DNA of 64,000 bases, taken from positions 186,001 through 250,000 of the forward strand of contig NZ_FRBL01000007.1 of the NCBI RefSeq assembly GCF_900142605.1, read 5' to 3'. Shown here in pieces: positions 37,063 to 46,799 of this stretch (position 1 is its first letter; every line of letters begins with the position of its first letter). Origin of the DNA: Chitinophaga jiangningensis (GTDB lineage Bacteria > Bacteroidota > Bacteroidia > Chitinophagales > Chitinophagaceae). A program made the position numbers and the translations under genes. The notes beneath the pieces were generated by a model, which saw only the letters and a list, made by a program, of their open reading frames with translations, did no database searches and had not been told where the DNA came from.

Positions 37063-38307
37063 ATGGCTATTATAAGACCCTTCAATGGATTAAGGCCTAA
37101 AGTAGCACTCGCAGCCCAGGTGGCAGCAAGGCCTTACGATGTACTCAGCGCGGCAGAAGCTAAGCAGGAAGCAGCCGGTAACCCGTATTCCTACTATCAT
37201 GTATCCAAATCCGAAATAGACCTGCCCGACGATATCGATACCCACAGCCAACAGGTATACGACCAGGCAGCTGCCAACCTCCGCAAATTTGTACAGGATG
37301 GTACCCTGTTCCAGGAAGACCAGCCGGCTTATTATATCTACAAACTGGTGATGAATGGCCGCGCTCAAACCGGACTGGTATGCGTTTCGGCAGTGGCGGA
37401 TTACAATAACGGGATCATCAAAAAACATGAATTTACCCGTCCTGACAAGGAACTTGACAGGATCAATCATATCAAAACCACCCTGGCACAAACCGGCAAT
37501 GTATTCCTGGCCTACAACGATGTGCCGGAGGTAAACGCCCTCATTGAGCAATGGCAGGAACAACATGCACCCATATACGATTTTACTGCGTCTGATGGCA
37601 TTTCTCACACTGTTTGGGTAGTCAATACCCCAACTGCTGTGCAGGAAATCACCACGCTGTTTGCTGAAAAGGTGCCGGCTACCTATATCGCGGATGGCCA
37701 CCACCGGGCAGCTTCAGCCAGCCTTGTACAGAAAGAGCTCCAGGAAAACGGTAAAATTACCAGTGTCGACAACCCTGCTAATTACTTTCTGACTACCATC
37801 TTCCCAGCCAGTCAACTGGCGATCATGGACTATAACAGGGTGGTAAAAGACCTGAACGGGTTAAGCAAAGAAGCCTTCCTGTCTAACCTGGATTATTTTT
37901 TTAATGTAGAAGAAATAGGCCACCTCCCCCAACAGCCCACCATGCTGCATGAGTTTACCATGTACCTGGAAGGCCGCTGGTACCGCCTGGTAGCCGAAGA
38001 GGGTACTTACACCACCGATCCGATTGGGGTGTTGGATGTGACCATTCTTTCCAATAACATACTCTCCAAATACCTGGGCATTCAGGATCAGCGTACTGAT
38101 AAGCGTATAGACTTCATCGGTGGCATCCGTGGCTTACAGGAGCTGGTAAAACGCGTGGACAGCGGCGAATGGAAAGTGGCCTTTGCCCTCTACCCTGTTA
38201 CAATCCAGCAGCTATTTGACATTGCCGACAGTGGCAATGTGATGCCGCCTAAAAGCACCTGGTTTGAGCCTAAGCTGAGAGATGGCCTAATCACGCATCT
38301 TATCTAG
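37063..38307 (+). CDS. DUF1015 family protein
   Basis: 414 residues. Family features are the N-terminal RPFNGLRP, PYDVLSAAEA, the central HEFTRPDKELDRINHIKTT and YIADGHHRAASA near residue 210. These proteins are common in Bacteroidota and often lie beside serC and serA; they are uncharacterised, with a proposed link to serine metabolism (a DUF1015 protein in archaea has been reported as a serine kinase homologue; relevance here is uncertain). Its own terminator follows. Confidence 0.88.
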   Translation: MAIIRPFNGLRPKVALAAQVAARPYDVLSAAEAKQEAAGNPYSYYHVSKSEIDLPDDIDTHSQQVYDQAAANLRKFVQDGTLFQEDQPAYYIYKLVMNGRAQTGLVCVSAVADYNNGIIKKHEFTRPDKELDRINHIKTTLAQTGNVFLAYNDVPEVNALIEQWQEQHAPIYDFTASDGISHTVWVVNTPTAVQEITTLFAEKVPATYIADGHHRAASASLVQKELQENGKITSVDNPANYFLTTIFPASQLAIMDYNRVVKDLNGLSKEAFLSNLDYFFNVEEIGHLPQQPTMLHEFTMYLEGRWYRLVAEEGTYTTDPIGVLDVTILSNNILSKYLGIQDQRTDKRIDFIGGIRGLQELVKRVDSGEWKVAFALYPVTIQQLFDIADSGNVMPPKSTWFEPKLRDGLITHLI

Positions 38308-38350
38308 CTGGCATAATCCACCAGAAAAAAGAAAAGAAATATATATTTTG

Positions 38351-38376
38351 AGCCTGCCGGTGTCGGCAGGCTTTTT
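38351..38376 (+). terminator. DUF1015 terminator
   Basis: AGCCTGCCG and CGGCAGGCT with a 4-nt loop, then TTTTT; 43 nt after the stop. Confidence 0.85.
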
Positions 38377-38401
38377 CAATTGTACTAATCAACCTGTTTA
38401 T

Positions 38402-39277
38402 ATGTCCTTAGACCAAAATGAATCTTCCATCTTTTCAGAAAAAGAATTTGAAACTGCTGTTAAGGGAAAGGCTTATCCAACGGTAGGGCAGCTGTTTGTG
38501 CTGATACCAGTGGCAATCGGGGCCTGTATACTGGCTGCAATTCCTTTTATGCTATATGTTGCAAAGAATCCATCCGAACAAAGAAATACGTACAACTTCA
38601 TGGGGATTGGCACCGGCGTAATCCTGGGAGTTTTAGTACTGCTCGCCATATTTATGTTCTGGCAAAAGAAGAAACATGAGCCGGATTATAAGTTCACCTT
38701 TCATAAGCCAATACAAACGGACTTCCTGGGCAAAGCTACCCTGACCTTTTTGATTTCCAATGTTGCCTTATACCTGGTGGCTGAAAAGCTGAAATTGGAT
38801 GCTCTTTCCTACTCCATGGGTATGTATGCTAAACAACTGGGGGACCTGGGGACAGGTGTGATGTTCATTTGCAACGGCCTGGTACTGCCGATAATATCGG
38901 GCACCATACAGTATGATATAATTTATGACGGCCTGTTAAAAAACTATAAAACCGGTAATGTGATGATAGCAGTAATAATCATGGCACTGCTGAATTTGAA
39001 GCTGGGACTTATACTCGTTTCACTACCAACTGTCATTCTTGGATTCCTGATTTATAATCGAACCCGTACCATCCTGTATTTACTGGTTTCGATTATACTG
39101 ATGCCAGTGTTGATGATGGGAATTCTGATGGTGATGCCGCTGGATGATTTTCTGACAGCACTTAACGCGATTCCGGTTTGGGCCACACTGCTGGCACTGT
39201 TGATCGCAGGCCTCTGCTGGTTCGTGTTATTAAAAGATTTGCAGAAAATGGAGCCGGCTAGCGGCGATGCCGTCTAA
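38402..39277 (+). CDS. Multi-pass membrane protein, family not recognised
   Basis: 291 residues from the ATG at 38402; the upstream part of the frame runs through the preceding terminator. An acidic cytosolic head of about 25 residues is followed by seven or so membrane segments. No conserved charged motif of a known transporter or protease is visible. Its neighbours (DUF1015 and a TPR protein) give no functional lead. Confidence 0.7.
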   Translation: MSLDQNESSIFSEKEFETAVKGKAYPTVGQLFVLIPVAIGACILAAIPFMLYVAKNPSEQRNTYNFMGIGTGVILGVLVLLAIFMFWQKKKHEPDYKFTFHKPIQTDFLGKATLTFLISNVALYLVAEKLKLDALSYSMGMYAKQLGDLGTGVMFICNGLVLPIISGTIQYDIIYDGLLKNYKTGNVMIAVIIMALLNLKLGLILVSLPTVILGFLIYNRTRTILYLLVSIILMPVLMMGILMVMPLDDFLTALNAIPVWATLLALLIAGLCWFVLLKDLQKMEPASGDAV

Positions 39278-39369
39278 TCACATAAAATAAAAAAATAATT
39301 TAAAGAAAAGTAATAGGTCAATGTCGCGGGCTTACCTGTGGCACATTACCCCATTTTCCTTACTTTTAC

Positions 39370-40467
39370 ATGAAACGACGGACAGGAATGCACATTAGGT
39401 CTTCTTTATTGAAAACAATTTTTATAGCAGGGGTACTATTTTCTCAGACGGTGTTTGGTCAGGATGCCAGGGAGCTGTTTAATACGGCCACCGGGTTTCA
39501 GCGTACAGGAGATTACTCCAATGCCATACTCGTTTTTAACCAGGCATTACAACTGGAGCCGGATAATTTTGAAACCAAGAAACAGCTTGGCTACACCTTT
39601 TACCTGAAGGGGGATCTTAACCGGGCTAAAACGATCATAGAACCTTTACTGAACAGTAAAGAAGCGGATGTGCAGGTGTATCAGATAGCAGGAAATATCT
39701 ATGTGAGTCGGGAGGACTGGAAAGTGGCGCAGAAAATGTACGAAAAGGCATTGCGTAAATTTCCGGAGAGTGGCGAGTTGTATAATGATAACGGCAACCT
39801 GCTGATGAATTTCAAAATGTATGATGCCGCGTTAAACAGCTGGCTGAAGGGGATTGAAAAGGATCCTACTTTTCCGGGTAACTACTATAATGCTACTAAA
39901 ACCTACAGTTTCAGTAATAATCCGATGTGGTGCATCCTGTATGGGGAAGTATTCATGAACATGGAAAGCTTCACCACCCGCACGGCAGAAATAAGGAACA
40001 TCTTACTGGAATCCTATAAGCGACTGTTTAATGATCCGTCATTATTGAACAGCGTGTTACCCGACGAAGGAAAGAAGAAAGGCAGAAGTGGCGACAGTGG
40101 CTTCTCCCAGGCATATAAACAAACTATGGGCAAGCAGATCAGTGTTATTACAGGCGGTGTAGACCTGGATGCATTGGTGATGGTGCGTACCCGTTTCCTG
40201 CTGGACTGGGATAACAGCTATGCGTCAAATTATCCGGATGCATTGTTCGATTTTCAGCGTAAGATGTTGAAGGAAGGGTTATTTGATGCTTATAACCAAT
40301 GGCTGTTTGGGCCTGCCATCAATCAGGCGGCTTACAGGGGCTGGACGGCATTACACAAACAGGAATATGACACGTTTTCAAAATACCAGCGTAACAATCC
40401 GTTGAAACCAAGGCCGGACGAGTATTATAATGATGGGAAGTTTTCGTTGGTGAACGCCGGGTACTGA
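39370..40467 (+). CDS. Secreted TPR protein
   Basis: 365 residues with a signal peptide (cleavage near VFGQDA; start at 39370 or the ATG at 39391). Three to four TPR units occupy residues 30-165 (DYSNAILVFNQALQLEPDN and similar). The C-terminal 200 residues are not repeat-like and include DSGFSQAYKQTMGKQISVITGG. This domain layout is common in uncharacterised Bacteroidota envelope proteins. It lies 26 nt upstream of the paaN-type gene, possibly one transcript. Confidence 0.75.
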   Translation: MKRRTGMHIRSSLLKTIFIAGVLFSQTVFGQDARELFNTATGFQRTGDYSNAILVFNQALQLEPDNFETKKQLGYTFYLKGDLNRAKTIIEPLLNSKEADVQVYQIAGNIYVSREDWKVAQKMYEKALRKFPESGELYNDNGNLLMNFKMYDAALNSWLKGIEKDPTFPGNYYNATKTYSFSNNPMWCILYGEVFMNMESFTTRTAEIRNILLESYKRLFNDPSLLNSVLPDEGKKKGRSGDSGFSQAYKQTMGKQISVITGGVDLDALVMVRTRFLLDWDNSYASNYPDALFDFQRKMLKEGLFDAYNQWLFGPAINQAAYRGWTALHKQEYDTFSKYQRNNPLKPRPDEYYNDGKFSLVNAGY

Positions 40468-40493
40468 TACCTGAAAAACCACAAAATCTAAAT

Positions 40494-42149
40494 ATGCTTG
40501 TTGCTAAACACCAAAACACAATTGAAAATGCGGTAAAAGCTAATCAGAGCAGAACATTTTACTCGCAATATCCTGAACACCCCAAAGCATACGGCGACGA
40601 AGCACATGCCATTGGCGTACAGAGTTACCAGCAGATGCTGAATAAACCGTTTAAGCAGTTATTGCAAACCGGTGAAACCGGCTGGGCTGGTGAGGAAGTA
40701 TCCCCATATAGTGGCGAAGTACTGGGGGTTACCTATCCCCTGTTTACCGTTAAGGACCTGATTGCCAAAGCTACGGAGGCAGGTAAAGCCTGGGCAAAGG
40801 TGCCTGTAGAGCAACGGGCGGCCGTGCTCACTGAAACCCTGGACAAGATCAGGGATCACTTCTTCGATATTGCGAATGCTACTATGCATACTACCGGGCA
40901 AAGCTATATGATGAGCTTTCAGGCATCGGGGCCTCATGCCAATGATCGTGCCCTGGAAGCCATTGCGGCGGGGTATGACGAAATACGTCGCTATCCCGGC
41001 AACCTGCTGTGGGAGAAGCCGATGGGCAAGGTGAGTATAAAACTGGCGAAGTCGTTCCACGCGATCCCTAAAGGCGTGGGCGTGGTAATTGGCTGTTCCA
41101 CCTTTCCGGTATGGAACTCACTCCCAGGCATGTACGCAGACCTGATCACCGGCAATCCGGTGATTGTAAAACCACATCCAAAAGCGATTTTACCTATAGC
41201 CATTGCCGTTAGCAGTATTCAGCAGGCACTGGAAAAGATGGGTTATGATCCTCATCTCTGCCAGCTCGCGCCAGATACTTCTGAGCACATGATTACCAAA
41301 GAACTGGCGGAGGATCCGGCGGTGAAACTGATTGATTATACCGGTGGCAGCAGCTTCGGCGATTATATAGAAACGCTGAAAGGCAAGACTGTATTCACCG
41401 AGAAAGCGGGTGTCAACTCTGTTATTATTGATAGTGTGAAAGACCTGGATGCCGTAATCCAGAACCTCGCGTTTTCTGTGAGCCTCTATTCCGGTCAGAT
41501 GTGTACTGCACCGCAGAACTTCTTTATACCGGAGCAGGGCATTAATACCAATGCCGGAATTGTGAGCTTCAACGAGGTGGTACAGAAATTTAAGGAAGCG
41601 GTGGAAGCTTTGGTGAATAATCCTAAGATGGGCGCAGGCACCCTGGGCGCCGTGCAGAACGAGCGTACCCTGCAACGTGCCAAAGAGGCGGCACAGCTGG
41701 GGGGTAAGGTTATTTTGCAGGGGCAATCCATTAACAATGAGGAGTATACGAAAGCACGGATGTTTACCCCTACTATCATTGAGTTGAGCAGTGCCGATAA
41801 CAATATTTATGAGCAGGAATTATTTGGACCTATTGTATTGATTATCAAAACAAAAGACACCAAACATTCCGTGCAGCTGGCAAAGCAGATGGCGCAGAAG
41901 CATGGGGCTATTACCTGTGCGGCCTACACCACTGATCCGGCGGTAAAAGAGGAGATCCGGGATGAGATGAACAGTGTGTTTACTCCAGTATCGTTCAATC
42001 TTACCGGGTTCATCTGGGTGAACCAGCATGCTGCTTTTTCTGACTTCCACGTAACGGGGGGCAATCCGGCGGGCAACGCCAGCTTTACCAATCAGGAGTT
42101 CATATTGAAACGGTTTGTATGGGTGGGTAACAGAGAGCTGGCAGAATAA
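40494..42149 (+). CDS. paaN: PaaN-type aldehyde dehydrogenase
   Basis: 551 residues. An aldehyde dehydrogenase fold with catalytic Cys in SLYSGQMCTAPQNFF near 340 and the general-base Glu in VFTEKAGVNSV near 303; the cofactor motif region is YTGGSSFGDYI. The N-terminus with EHPKAYGDEAHAIG matches the phenylacetic-acid degradation protein PaaN, which lacks the C-terminal MaoC hydratase domain of PaaZ. No other paa genes are present, so a role in phenylacetate breakdown depends on genes elsewhere. Confidence 0.8.
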   Translation: MLVAKHQNTIENAVKANQSRTFYSQYPEHPKAYGDEAHAIGVQSYQQMLNKPFKQLLQTGETGWAGEEVSPYSGEVLGVTYPLFTVKDLIAKATEAGKAWAKVPVEQRAAVLTETLDKIRDHFFDIANATMHTTGQSYMMSFQASGPHANDRALEAIAAGYDEIRRYPGNLLWEKPMGKVSIKLAKSFHAIPKGVGVVIGCSTFPVWNSLPGMYADLITGNPVIVKPHPKAILPIAIAVSSIQQALEKMGYDPHLCQLAPDTSEHMITKELAEDPAVKLIDYTGGSSFGDYIETLKGKTVFTEKAGVNSVIIDSVKDLDAVIQNLAFSVSLYSGQMCTAPQNFFIPEQGINTNAGIVSFNEVVQKFKEAVEALVNNPKMGAGTLGAVQNERTLQRAKEAAQLGGKVILQGQSINNEEYTKARMFTPTIIELSSADNNIYEQELFGPIVLIIKTKDTKHSVQLAKQMAQKHGAITCAAYTTDPAVKEEIRDEMNSVFTPVSFNLTGFIWVNQHAAFSDFHVTGGNPAGNASFTNQEFILKRFVWVGNRELAE

Positions 42150-42168
42150 AAAAACTAGCAATAATTGT

Positions 42169-42195
42169 AACGGCTACCCCAGTGGGGTAGCCGTT
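42169..42195 (+). terminator. Terminator after paaN
   Basis: 12-bp perfect arms AACGGCTACCCC and GGGGTAGCCGTT with loop AGT. The T-run is short. Confidence 0.7.
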
Positions 42196-42224
42196 CTTCA
42201 ATAAAATACGTTATATTTAGATAT

Positions 42225-42890
42225 ATGACTAAACGGATTGCATATACCATTTTCCTGCTGATTATACTGGCAGCCTGCCAGGAGGCACCCCGTGCCGACA
42301 AGGCAAAGGTTGGCGATGTACAGAAAGTAAAAGTAGGAGAAGGACATGCATACCTGGTGGATACAGCAACGAGCATTATCGGCTGGATAGGTACCAAGCC
42401 TACCGGCAAGCACCATGGAACGGTGAAGGTATTGAGTGGGGTAATATATGTGAAAGACTCCATTGTGACCGCTGCTCAGTTTGTAATCAACATGAAAACG
42501 ATGGAGAACGTGGATCTGGCAGCGGATACATCTATGAAAAATAAACTGGAAAGGGAGTTGAAAGGGCCCCTGTTTTTTGATGTAGCCCAGTTTCCTACCG
42601 CCAGCTTTGAAATGACCGCGATAGAGCCTTTCAAACCTGCGGTGGACGAGGATTTGAATTTGAAAGATGCCACTCATACCATTAAAGGTAATTTTACCAT
42701 TAAAGGGGTTACCAAGAATATTTCCTTCCCTGCGATTCTCACCTTTTTGCCTGGCAAAGTATCTGCCATGGCTAGCTTTAACATAGACCGTACCCTTTGG
42801 GGCATTACTTACCGGGCGGATAAATCCGTGCAGGACAAGCTGATAAATTCCCTGGTGAATATCAGTTTTACCGTTAATGCCAACAGATAG
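42225..42890 (+). CDS. YceI-family lipoprotein
   Basis: 221 residues with lipobox LAAC (Cys18). The mature part is a YceI-like lipocalin barrel: YLVDTATSIIGWIGTKPTGKHHGTVKV near residue 45, FDVAQFPTASFEMTAI in the middle, and IKGNFTIKGVTKNISFPA before the last strands. YceI proteins bind isoprenoid or other lipids in the periplasm. Single gene with flanking terminators. Confidence 0.92.
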   Translation: MTKRIAYTIFLLIILAACQEAPRADKAKVGDVQKVKVGEGHAYLVDTATSIIGWIGTKPTGKHHGTVKVLSGVIYVKDSIVTAAQFVINMKTMENVDLAADTSMKNKLERELKGPLFFDVAQFPTASFEMTAIEPFKPAVDEDLNLKDATHTIKGNFTIKGVTKNISFPAILTFLPGKVSAMASFNIDRTLWGITYRADKSVQDKLINSLVNISFTVNANR

Positions 42891-42975
42891 TGAATTTTAG
42901 GTTTTTTTTGCTGGTAAAAACGCGGAAAAAAGATTAAATTTAGAACAACAGCATAATCGTAAAAGCTGTGACTAT

Positions 42976-43209
42976 ATGGAAAAAACCAAAGAAAGAGAGG
43001 ACCGGTTATGGCACATCAAAGCTAACGCCGCGTTTAAATCTCATCTTATCCTGTACCTGTTTGCGAATGCGGGTTTATGGGGATTGTGGTTTATTACCGA
43101 CAACGAAATATATCAGGGCATGCCCTGGCCCGTATGGCCGGTAATTACCTGGGGATTATTCCTGGCATTCCAGTATTACAATGAAAAGCGACAGCAAACA
43201 CGTTATTAA
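42976..43209 (+). CDS. 2TM-domain protein
   Basis: 77 residues. A charged N-terminus is followed by the family pattern FKSHLILYLFANAGLWGLWF (first membrane helix) and WPVWPVITWGLFLAFQYY (second). 2TM proteins are common in Bacteroidota, sometimes fused to histidine kinases; the role is unknown. Its stop lies 22 nt before the acyl-CoA synthetase ATG used here. Confidence 0.85.
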   Translation: MEKTKEREDRLWHIKANAAFKSHLILYLFANAGLWGLWFITDNEIYQGMPWPVWPVITWGLFLAFQYYNEKRQQTRY

Positions 43210-43231
43210 GCCAAAACAAAACTTATACAGT

Positions 43232-45046
43232 ATGGACCAGCCGCAACGACTATTTGACGTCATTAATTTTCAGCTGGAGCATTATCCCAAGGAGGATATG
43301 CTGGCAGCGAAAGAGAATGGTCAATGGAGGAAGTACAGTACCCGCGAAGTAAGTGAAATAGTCATGAAATTCAGCTCCGGATTATTGAAGCTGGGCATCA
43401 GACCGGGTATTAAGGAAAACGAGGAGAAAGATAAAATTGCGGTGATTGCCCCCAACCGTCCGGAATGGATTATGACTGACCTGGCCTGTCAGCAACTGGG
43501 GGCGGTGCTTACCCCCATTTACCCTACTATTAGTCAGCATGAACTTGAATTTGTACTCAATAACGCCGAAGCCAGACTTCTCTTTGTAAACGACAAGGAA
43601 CTGCTGGAAAAGGTCCTGGAAGCCCGTGATAAGTTCCCTACCATCCGTGAGATCTTCACGTTTGAAAAGGTGGAAGGGGCACGTCACTGGAAGGAGGTGC
43701 TGGAAATGGGCGATCCGGCCAATTACGAGCTGATTGAACAAACGAAGGCTAATATCTCTCCTGAAGAATTAGTTACGATCATATATACCTCCGGCACCAC
43801 CGGTACACCGAAAGGGGTAATGCTGAGCCACCGTAACGTGGTTAGCAATGTGATGGCCTGTAAACCATATCTCCCGGTAAATTCTGATTCCAAAGCACTT
43901 AGCTTCCTGCCTTTGAACCACATTTTCGAACGTATGGTGACTTATCTGTACCTGACAAAAGGTGTTCCTATCTATTATGCGGAAAACATGGATAAAATTG
44001 GCGAGAACCTGAAAGAAGTGAAGCCCACTATTTTCACTACTGTTCCACGTTTACTGGAAAAGGTATACGAGAAAATAATGGCTACCGGGCTGGAACTGAA
44101 AGGCATTAAAAGGGCGCTCTTTTTCTGGTCGGTGGACCTGGGTAAGCGTTACGAGATCAATAAGGACCAGGGGCTGTGGTACAATCTACAGCTGAAGCTG
44201 GCGAACAAGCTGGTGTTCAGTAAGTGGAGAGCCGCCCTGGGAGGGAATATACAGGCGATTGTAAACGGCGCTGCGGCCTGCCAGGTGCGCTTGCTGAAGA
44301 TATTTACTTCTGCCGGCATTCCGATCATGGAAGGTTACGGGCTTACGGAAACCTCCCCTGTTATCAGCGTTAACCGCTTTAAGGTGGAAGATCGTATGTT
44401 CGGCACCGTTGGTCCGATCATTGACGGCGTAGAAGTGAAAATAGCTGAAGACGGGGAAATCCTCGCCAAAGGCCCCAACATCACCATGGGCTACTACAAA
44501 CGCCCCGACCTCACCGCTGACGCCATTAAGGATGGCTGGTTCCATACGGGCGACATCGGCGTGATCATCGATAATAAGTTCCTTAAAATTACCGACCGGA
44601 AAAAAGAACTGTTCAAGACCTCTGGTGGTAAGTTTGTGGCGCCACAGCCTATTGAAAACAAGTTTAAGGAGTCGCCCTACATTGAGCAGCTCATGGTAGT
44701 AGGTGAAGACCGTAAATTCACCGGCGCGCTGATTGTGCCTTCCTTCGGAAACCTGAAGAAATGGGCGGAGAAACGGGGCCTCAACTGGACTACCAACGAG
44801 GAAATGCTCAAAAACCCTGAAATCAAGGATCTTTTCAAACAGGCCGTGGATAAGTACAACCAGTTTTTTAACCATATTGAGCAGGTGAAAAAGTTCGCCT
44901 TACTGCCACAGGAATGGACAGTGGACGCTGGTGAGCTGACGCCTACCCTGAAGGTGAAACGTAAAGTGATCCTGGAAAGATACAAGCATGAGATCGACGG
45001 TCTCTATGCACCAGCCGGCGGAAAAGTAGATATAGAAAGTATTTAA
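43232..45046 (+). CDS. Long-chain fatty-acid--CoA ligase
   Basis: 604 residues from the ATG at 43232; an earlier in-frame ATG at 43181 would overlap the 2TM gene by 29 nt. An AMP-forming acyl-CoA synthetase. The ATP/AMP P-loop is IYTSGTTGTPKGVMLSH near residue 187, with GYGLTETSPVISVN and WFHTGDIG further on and TDRKKELFKTSGGKFVAPQPIEN near the C-terminus. The layout matches the FadD15/ACSBG group. It activates fatty acids for lipid synthesis or degradation. Confidence 0.93.
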   Translation: MDQPQRLFDVINFQLEHYPKEDMLAAKENGQWRKYSTREVSEIVMKFSSGLLKLGIRPGIKENEEKDKIAVIAPNRPEWIMTDLACQQLGAVLTPIYPTISQHELEFVLNNAEARLLFVNDKELLEKVLEARDKFPTIREIFTFEKVEGARHWKEVLEMGDPANYELIEQTKANISPEELVTIIYTSGTTGTPKGVMLSHRNVVSNVMACKPYLPVNSDSKALSFLPLNHIFERMVTYLYLTKGVPIYYAENMDKIGENLKEVKPTIFTTVPRLLEKVYEKIMATGLELKGIKRALFFWSVDLGKRYEINKDQGLWYNLQLKLANKLVFSKWRAALGGNIQAIVNGAAACQVRLLKIFTSAGIPIMEGYGLTETSPVISVNRFKVEDRMFGTVGPIIDGVEVKIAEDGEILAKGPNITMGYYKRPDLTADAIKDGWFHTGDIGVIIDNKFLKITDRKKELFKTSGGKFVAPQPIENKFKESPYIEQLMVVGEDRKFTGALIVPSFGNLKKWAEKRGLNWTTNEEMLKNPEIKDLFKQAVDKYNQFFNHIEQVKKFALLPQEWTVDAGELTPTLKVKRKVILERYKHEIDGLYAPAGGKVDIESI

Positions 45047-45064
45047 AAATTAATTTAAATATCT

Positions 45065-45072
45065 TACTTTTG
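45065..45072 (+). promoter_or_regulatory. Promoter -7 element for tRNA-Arg
   Basis: TACTTTTG fits TAnnTTTG and lies 31 nt before the mature tRNA start. Confidence 0.5.
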
Positions 45073-45103
45073 CCACCCGATCCTCAGAAATGAGGTCGGA
45101 ACC

Positions 45104-45175
45104 GGCCCGGTAGTTCAATGGATAGAATAGAAGTTTCCTAAACTTTAGATACAAGTTCGATTCTTGTCCGGGCTA
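45104..45175 (+). tRNA. tRNA-Arg (anticodon CCT)
   Basis: Cloverleaf read by hand: acceptor 45104-45110 with 45168-45174 (first pair G-T), a 4-bp D stem, anticodon stem GAAGT/ACTTT with loop TTCCTAA (anticodon CCT, reading AGG), and T stem ACAAG/CTTGT with loop TTCGATT. The discriminator base is A; CCA is not encoded. Its last bases form the left attachment core of the integrated element. Confidence 0.92.
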
Positions 45176-45176
45176 C
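45163..45176 (+). repeat. attL core (tRNA-Arg 3' end)
   Basis: CTTGTCCGGGCTAC, the 3' half of the T stem plus acceptor strand; an identical copy lies at 52779-52792. Confidence 0.9.
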
Positions 45177-45187
45177 TGAAAACATAT

Positions 45188-45222
45188 TTCGCCTGAATGC
45201 AGCTTGGCTGGATTCAGGCGAA
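45188..45222 (+). terminator. Element-borne terminator after the tRNA
   Basis: 11-bp perfect arms TTCGCCTGAAT and ATTCAGGCGAA (45188-45198, 45212-45222) just downstream of attL. It would end the tRNA transcript now that the original terminator is displaced beyond attR. Confidence 0.65.
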
Positions 45223-45293
45223 TTTCGTTTAGGGGCGGGGCTTTCGGAGGAAAGAGGAATTAAAGTAAGTAAAACCAGGCAAACGCCAACAGG

Positions 45294-45333
45294 CCCCAAA
45301 ACAGGCCCCAATGGTCCCCAGGACAGTCCCCAC
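45294..45333 (+). repeat. Left-end CCCCA repeats, candidate integrase arm sites
   Basis: CCCCAAAAC (45294-45302), CCCCAA (45306-45311), TCCCCA (45315-45320) and TCCCCA (45327-45332) are spaced at about 10-12 bp, one helical turn. A matching CCCCAAAAC-N4-CCCCAA lies at the right end. Confidence 0.5.
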
Positions 45334-45413
45334 ATTTTTGACAGCCGGGGACCAAAAGCAGACCTTACCCACATGCTTACTGAAACATTGTTAACATTAA
45401 ACACACTGTGACA

Positions 45414-46682
45414 ATGGAAGTAAGTTTTTACCTGAAAAGACCGAAAGCGGAGAACAGTACGATACTTGCTAAAGTCTGGTATGAAGGGCGCGTTTTACGT
45501 TATTACCTGGCTGAAAAGATACCCTGTGTATTTTGGAACAAGGTCACGCAACGGGCACACAAAACAAACAAGGATTTCCCGGAACATCCAGAGTTTAACG
45601 CGCGGATGGATACCCTTGAGCATACTATCAAAACAGTGTATCGTCGCTATCGAAATGATAATAACAATATCATTCCAGAGCCAGAAACCCTAAAGGCCTT
45701 GCTGGATATAGCCACAGGCAAAAAGGTAACAACTCGTCCTACCTTTTTGACCTATTTCGACAACTTCATCACACGGGCACAGGACGGTACCAGGATAAGC
45801 CCTAAAACCAAAAACAGTACCTCCCCAGATACTAACAAAGGCTATCTGACTACCTACAATCATCTGATAGAATTTCAAAAGTCCTACAAACGGAAGATTG
45901 ATTTTGACACGGTAGATATTCGTTTCCATGGCGACTATACAGCACATTTAACCCATGCAAAGCAATTGGCAGTTAATACCATTGGTGACCATATAAAACG
46001 GATAATTACGGTCATGCGGGACGCTAAAAGCAATGGAATCAAAGTATGTGAAGATTTTGAAAGCGACTACTTTTTTAAACCCCATGAGGAAACCGACAGT
46101 ATTTACCTGAGTGAGGAAGATTTAAAGGCGCTTGCTGATCATGACCTCTCAAACGATCCGCGCCTGGATCGTGCCAGGGACTTATTTCTGATTGGCTGTC
46201 ATACTGGTTTACGGTTCTCGGATTTCTCCCGGCTATCCCCTGAGCATATCGATGATAATTTCATCAACATCAGGCAGCAGAAAACAGGTGGGAGGATCGT
46301 AATTCCCATACATCCGGCTATCAAGGATCTACAGCGGAAGTATAACAATAGTTTCCCCAAGGCGATCAGTAACCAGAAAATAAACCAGTACATAAAGGAG
46401 GTATGCCGGCAGATTGAAAGGCTTCAAACGTCAGTAACCATTACCTACACAAAAGCTGGTAAGAAAATAGTTGAAACATGGCCTAAGTGTGAGCTTGTCA
46501 CTAGCCATACCGCGCGGCGAAGTTTTGCCACTAATGAATACTTAGCAGGTACGCCTGTGCTTACCATTATGGCGATAACTGGTCACAGGACTGAAAAAGC
46601 GTTTATGCGGTATATAAAGTTAGGGACTACAGAGCACGCGCAGCTGCTACAGAAGCATTGGGAGAGCAGAATCAAAGTATAA
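45414..46682 (+). CDS. int: Tyrosine integrase
   Basis: 422 residues from the ATG at 45414 (a GTG two codons earlier is possible). Three parts: an arm-binding N-terminal domain (MEVSFYLKRPKAENSTILAKV), a SAM-like core-binding domain (about 105-210), and the catalytic domain. Catalytic residues are visible: Arg in HTGLRFSDF, Lys in QQKTGGRIV, His/Arg in SHTARRSFAT, His in ITGHR and the Tyr nucleophile in FMRYIKL. It is adjacent to the tRNA-Arg attL and points into the element, so it most likely integrates and excises this element at the tRNA. Confidence 0.95.
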   Translation: MEVSFYLKRPKAENSTILAKVWYEGRVLRYYLAEKIPCVFWNKVTQRAHKTNKDFPEHPEFNARMDTLEHTIKTVYRRYRNDNNNIIPEPETLKALLDIATGKKVTTRPTFLTYFDNFITRAQDGTRISPKTKNSTSPDTNKGYLTTYNHLIEFQKSYKRKIDFDTVDIRFHGDYTAHLTHAKQLAVNTIGDHIKRIITVMRDAKSNGIKVCEDFESDYFFKPHEETDSIYLSEEDLKALADHDLSNDPRLDRARDLFLIGCHTGLRFSDFSRLSPEHIDDNFINIRQQKTGGRIVIPIHPAIKDLQRKYNNSFPKAISNQKINQYIKEVCRQIERLQTSVTITYTKAGKKIVETWPKCELVTSHTARRSFATNEYLAGTPVLTIMAITGHRTEKAFMRYIKLGTTEHAQLLQKHWESRIKV

Positions 46683-46690
46683 TTTTATCT

Positions 46691-46718
46691 AGCCTCGTCT
46701 TATTTGACGGGGCTTTTC
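46691..46718 (+). terminator. Integrase terminator
   Basis: AGCCTCGTC and GACGGGGCT (one G-T pair) with a 6-nt loop, then TTTTC. Confidence 0.7.
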
Positions 46719-46799
46719 TTTGCGCATATACATTGCGTAACGGTGATGTAATTTAATAGTATTGTTAGCAACTGTTAGTAACCCCTTAAAACCTTGTGT